From NCBI RefSeq assembly GCF_016924145.1, contig NZ_JAFFZO010000012.1, positions 62,001-126,000 of the forward strand: a stretch of 64,000 nt of DNA, given 5' to 3'. The stretch is from Amphritea pacifica. GTDB lineage: Bacteria; Pseudomonadota; Gammaproteobacteria; Pseudomonadales; Balneatricaceae. Below, one piece after another: positions 63,802 to 64,000 of the stretch. The notes under the pieces are model-generated. The model was given only the letters and a program-made list of their open reading frames with translations. It ran no database searches and was not told where the DNA came from. The position numbers and the translations under genes were made by a program. Numbering within the stretch: position 1 is the first letter of the stretch; every line of letters begins with the position of its first letter.

Positions 63802-64000
63802 GTGCGCTGGTTGTTTCTTCTGCTGTTGTTGATAAATGCGCTATATCTGGGCTGGCAGCTGCGCAAGCCGGAAGTGAATGACGCGTTCGTGATGCCTGCT
63901 AATGTCGCCCGTATCCGTCTGCTTACAGAGGAGGATGCTTCTCTATTGCTGCCGCGGCAATCGGGAGTGAAACAACCCGAATCTGAATCGCTGCAGCAGG
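63802..64000 (+). CDS. N-terminal part of a SPOR-type membrane protein (truncated by window end)
   Basis: GTG at 63802 begins an open frame that runs off the window (66 codons seen). It has a hydrophobic anchor at the start (RWLFLLLLLINALYLGW), then a polar linker with LLTEED and a Gln/Glu/Ser-rich stretch. In Pseudomonas-type genomes birA-coaX is followed by a SPOR-domain protein with such an N-terminus. The SPOR domain itself would lie beyond the edge, so the name is inferred from context. Confidence 0.6.
   Translation, partial: MRWLFLLLLLINALYLGWQLRKPEVNDAFVMPANVARIRLLTEEDASLLLPRQSGVKQPESESLQQ

Noticed and set aside
1-64000. CRISPR arrays, tRNA or rRNA genes
   Set aside because: No regularly spaced short repeats and no tRNA or rRNA-like segments were seen on either strand.

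Overview
The window is a 64 kb chromosomal segment of a free-living gammaproteobacterium. Gene content and local order (rsmE-gshB-tonB-yqgE-ruvX-pyrR; tkt-epd-pgk-fba; hemC-D-X-Y; zapA-ssrS-ygfA beside UPF0149-pepP-ubiH-ubiI; rppH-ptsP-lgt; birA-coaX-SPOR) follow the Pseudomonas/Oceanospirillales plan. A marine Oceanospirillales-type host (Neptunomonas/Amphritea/Marinobacterium-like) is my inference, not a proven placement. Coding density is high and most of the window is housekeeping DNA.

Layout. 0-6 kb: a minus-strand run of metK, rsmE, gshB, tonB-like, algH, ruvX and pyrR. 6-11.6 kb: plus-strand central carbon genes tkt, epd, pgk and fba. 11.7-13.6 kb: an unusual minus-strand trio, consisting of a TAXI solute-binding protein without TRAP permeases, a 54-residue one-helix membrane protein, and a two-helix membrane coiled-coil protein. 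14-20.6 kb: an accessory locus with three tandem FGE/SUMF1-fold lipoprotein genes. They converge on one intact 845-residue polymorphic-toxin-like protein, and two decayed copies of that protein's C-terminal tail lie between the lipoprotein genes. 20.7-28.8 kb: gst, two LysR regulators, a thioesterase, a Rof-like and a BFD-like small protein, a degenerate HD-GYP protein, a metallophosphoesterase, a methyltransferase and a UDG-family protein. 28.8-30.2 kb: an AT-rich orphan gene between inverted repeats. 30.2-36 kb: hemYXDC and argH. 36-40.4 kb: two paralogous chemoreceptors. 40.5-50.5 kb: gcvR-like gene, AEC transporter, ygfA, 6S RNA, zapA and its small partner, UPF0149, pepP, ubiH, ubiI, gcvT and gcvH (no gcvP). 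50.6-64 kb: rlmI, tas, a CBS protein, a HAD phosphatase, rppH, ptsP, an NRDE protein, lgt, a dapA-type gene behind a possible Trp-codon leader/terminator, a Nudix gene, thyA, folA, birA, coaX and the start of a SPOR-type gene.

The two places that most deserve follow-up are the lipoprotein/toxin-like array at 14.0-20.6 kb and the leader-terminator arrangement upstream of the dapA-type gene at 59.76-59.90 kb. In the array, the lipoproteins look like amplified, mosaic immunity-type genes and the orphan tails look like remnants of serial tail-plus-immunity duplication. In the leader, an 18-residue ORF with tandem Trp codons precedes an intrinsic terminator just upstream of an alphaproteobacterial-looking DapA.
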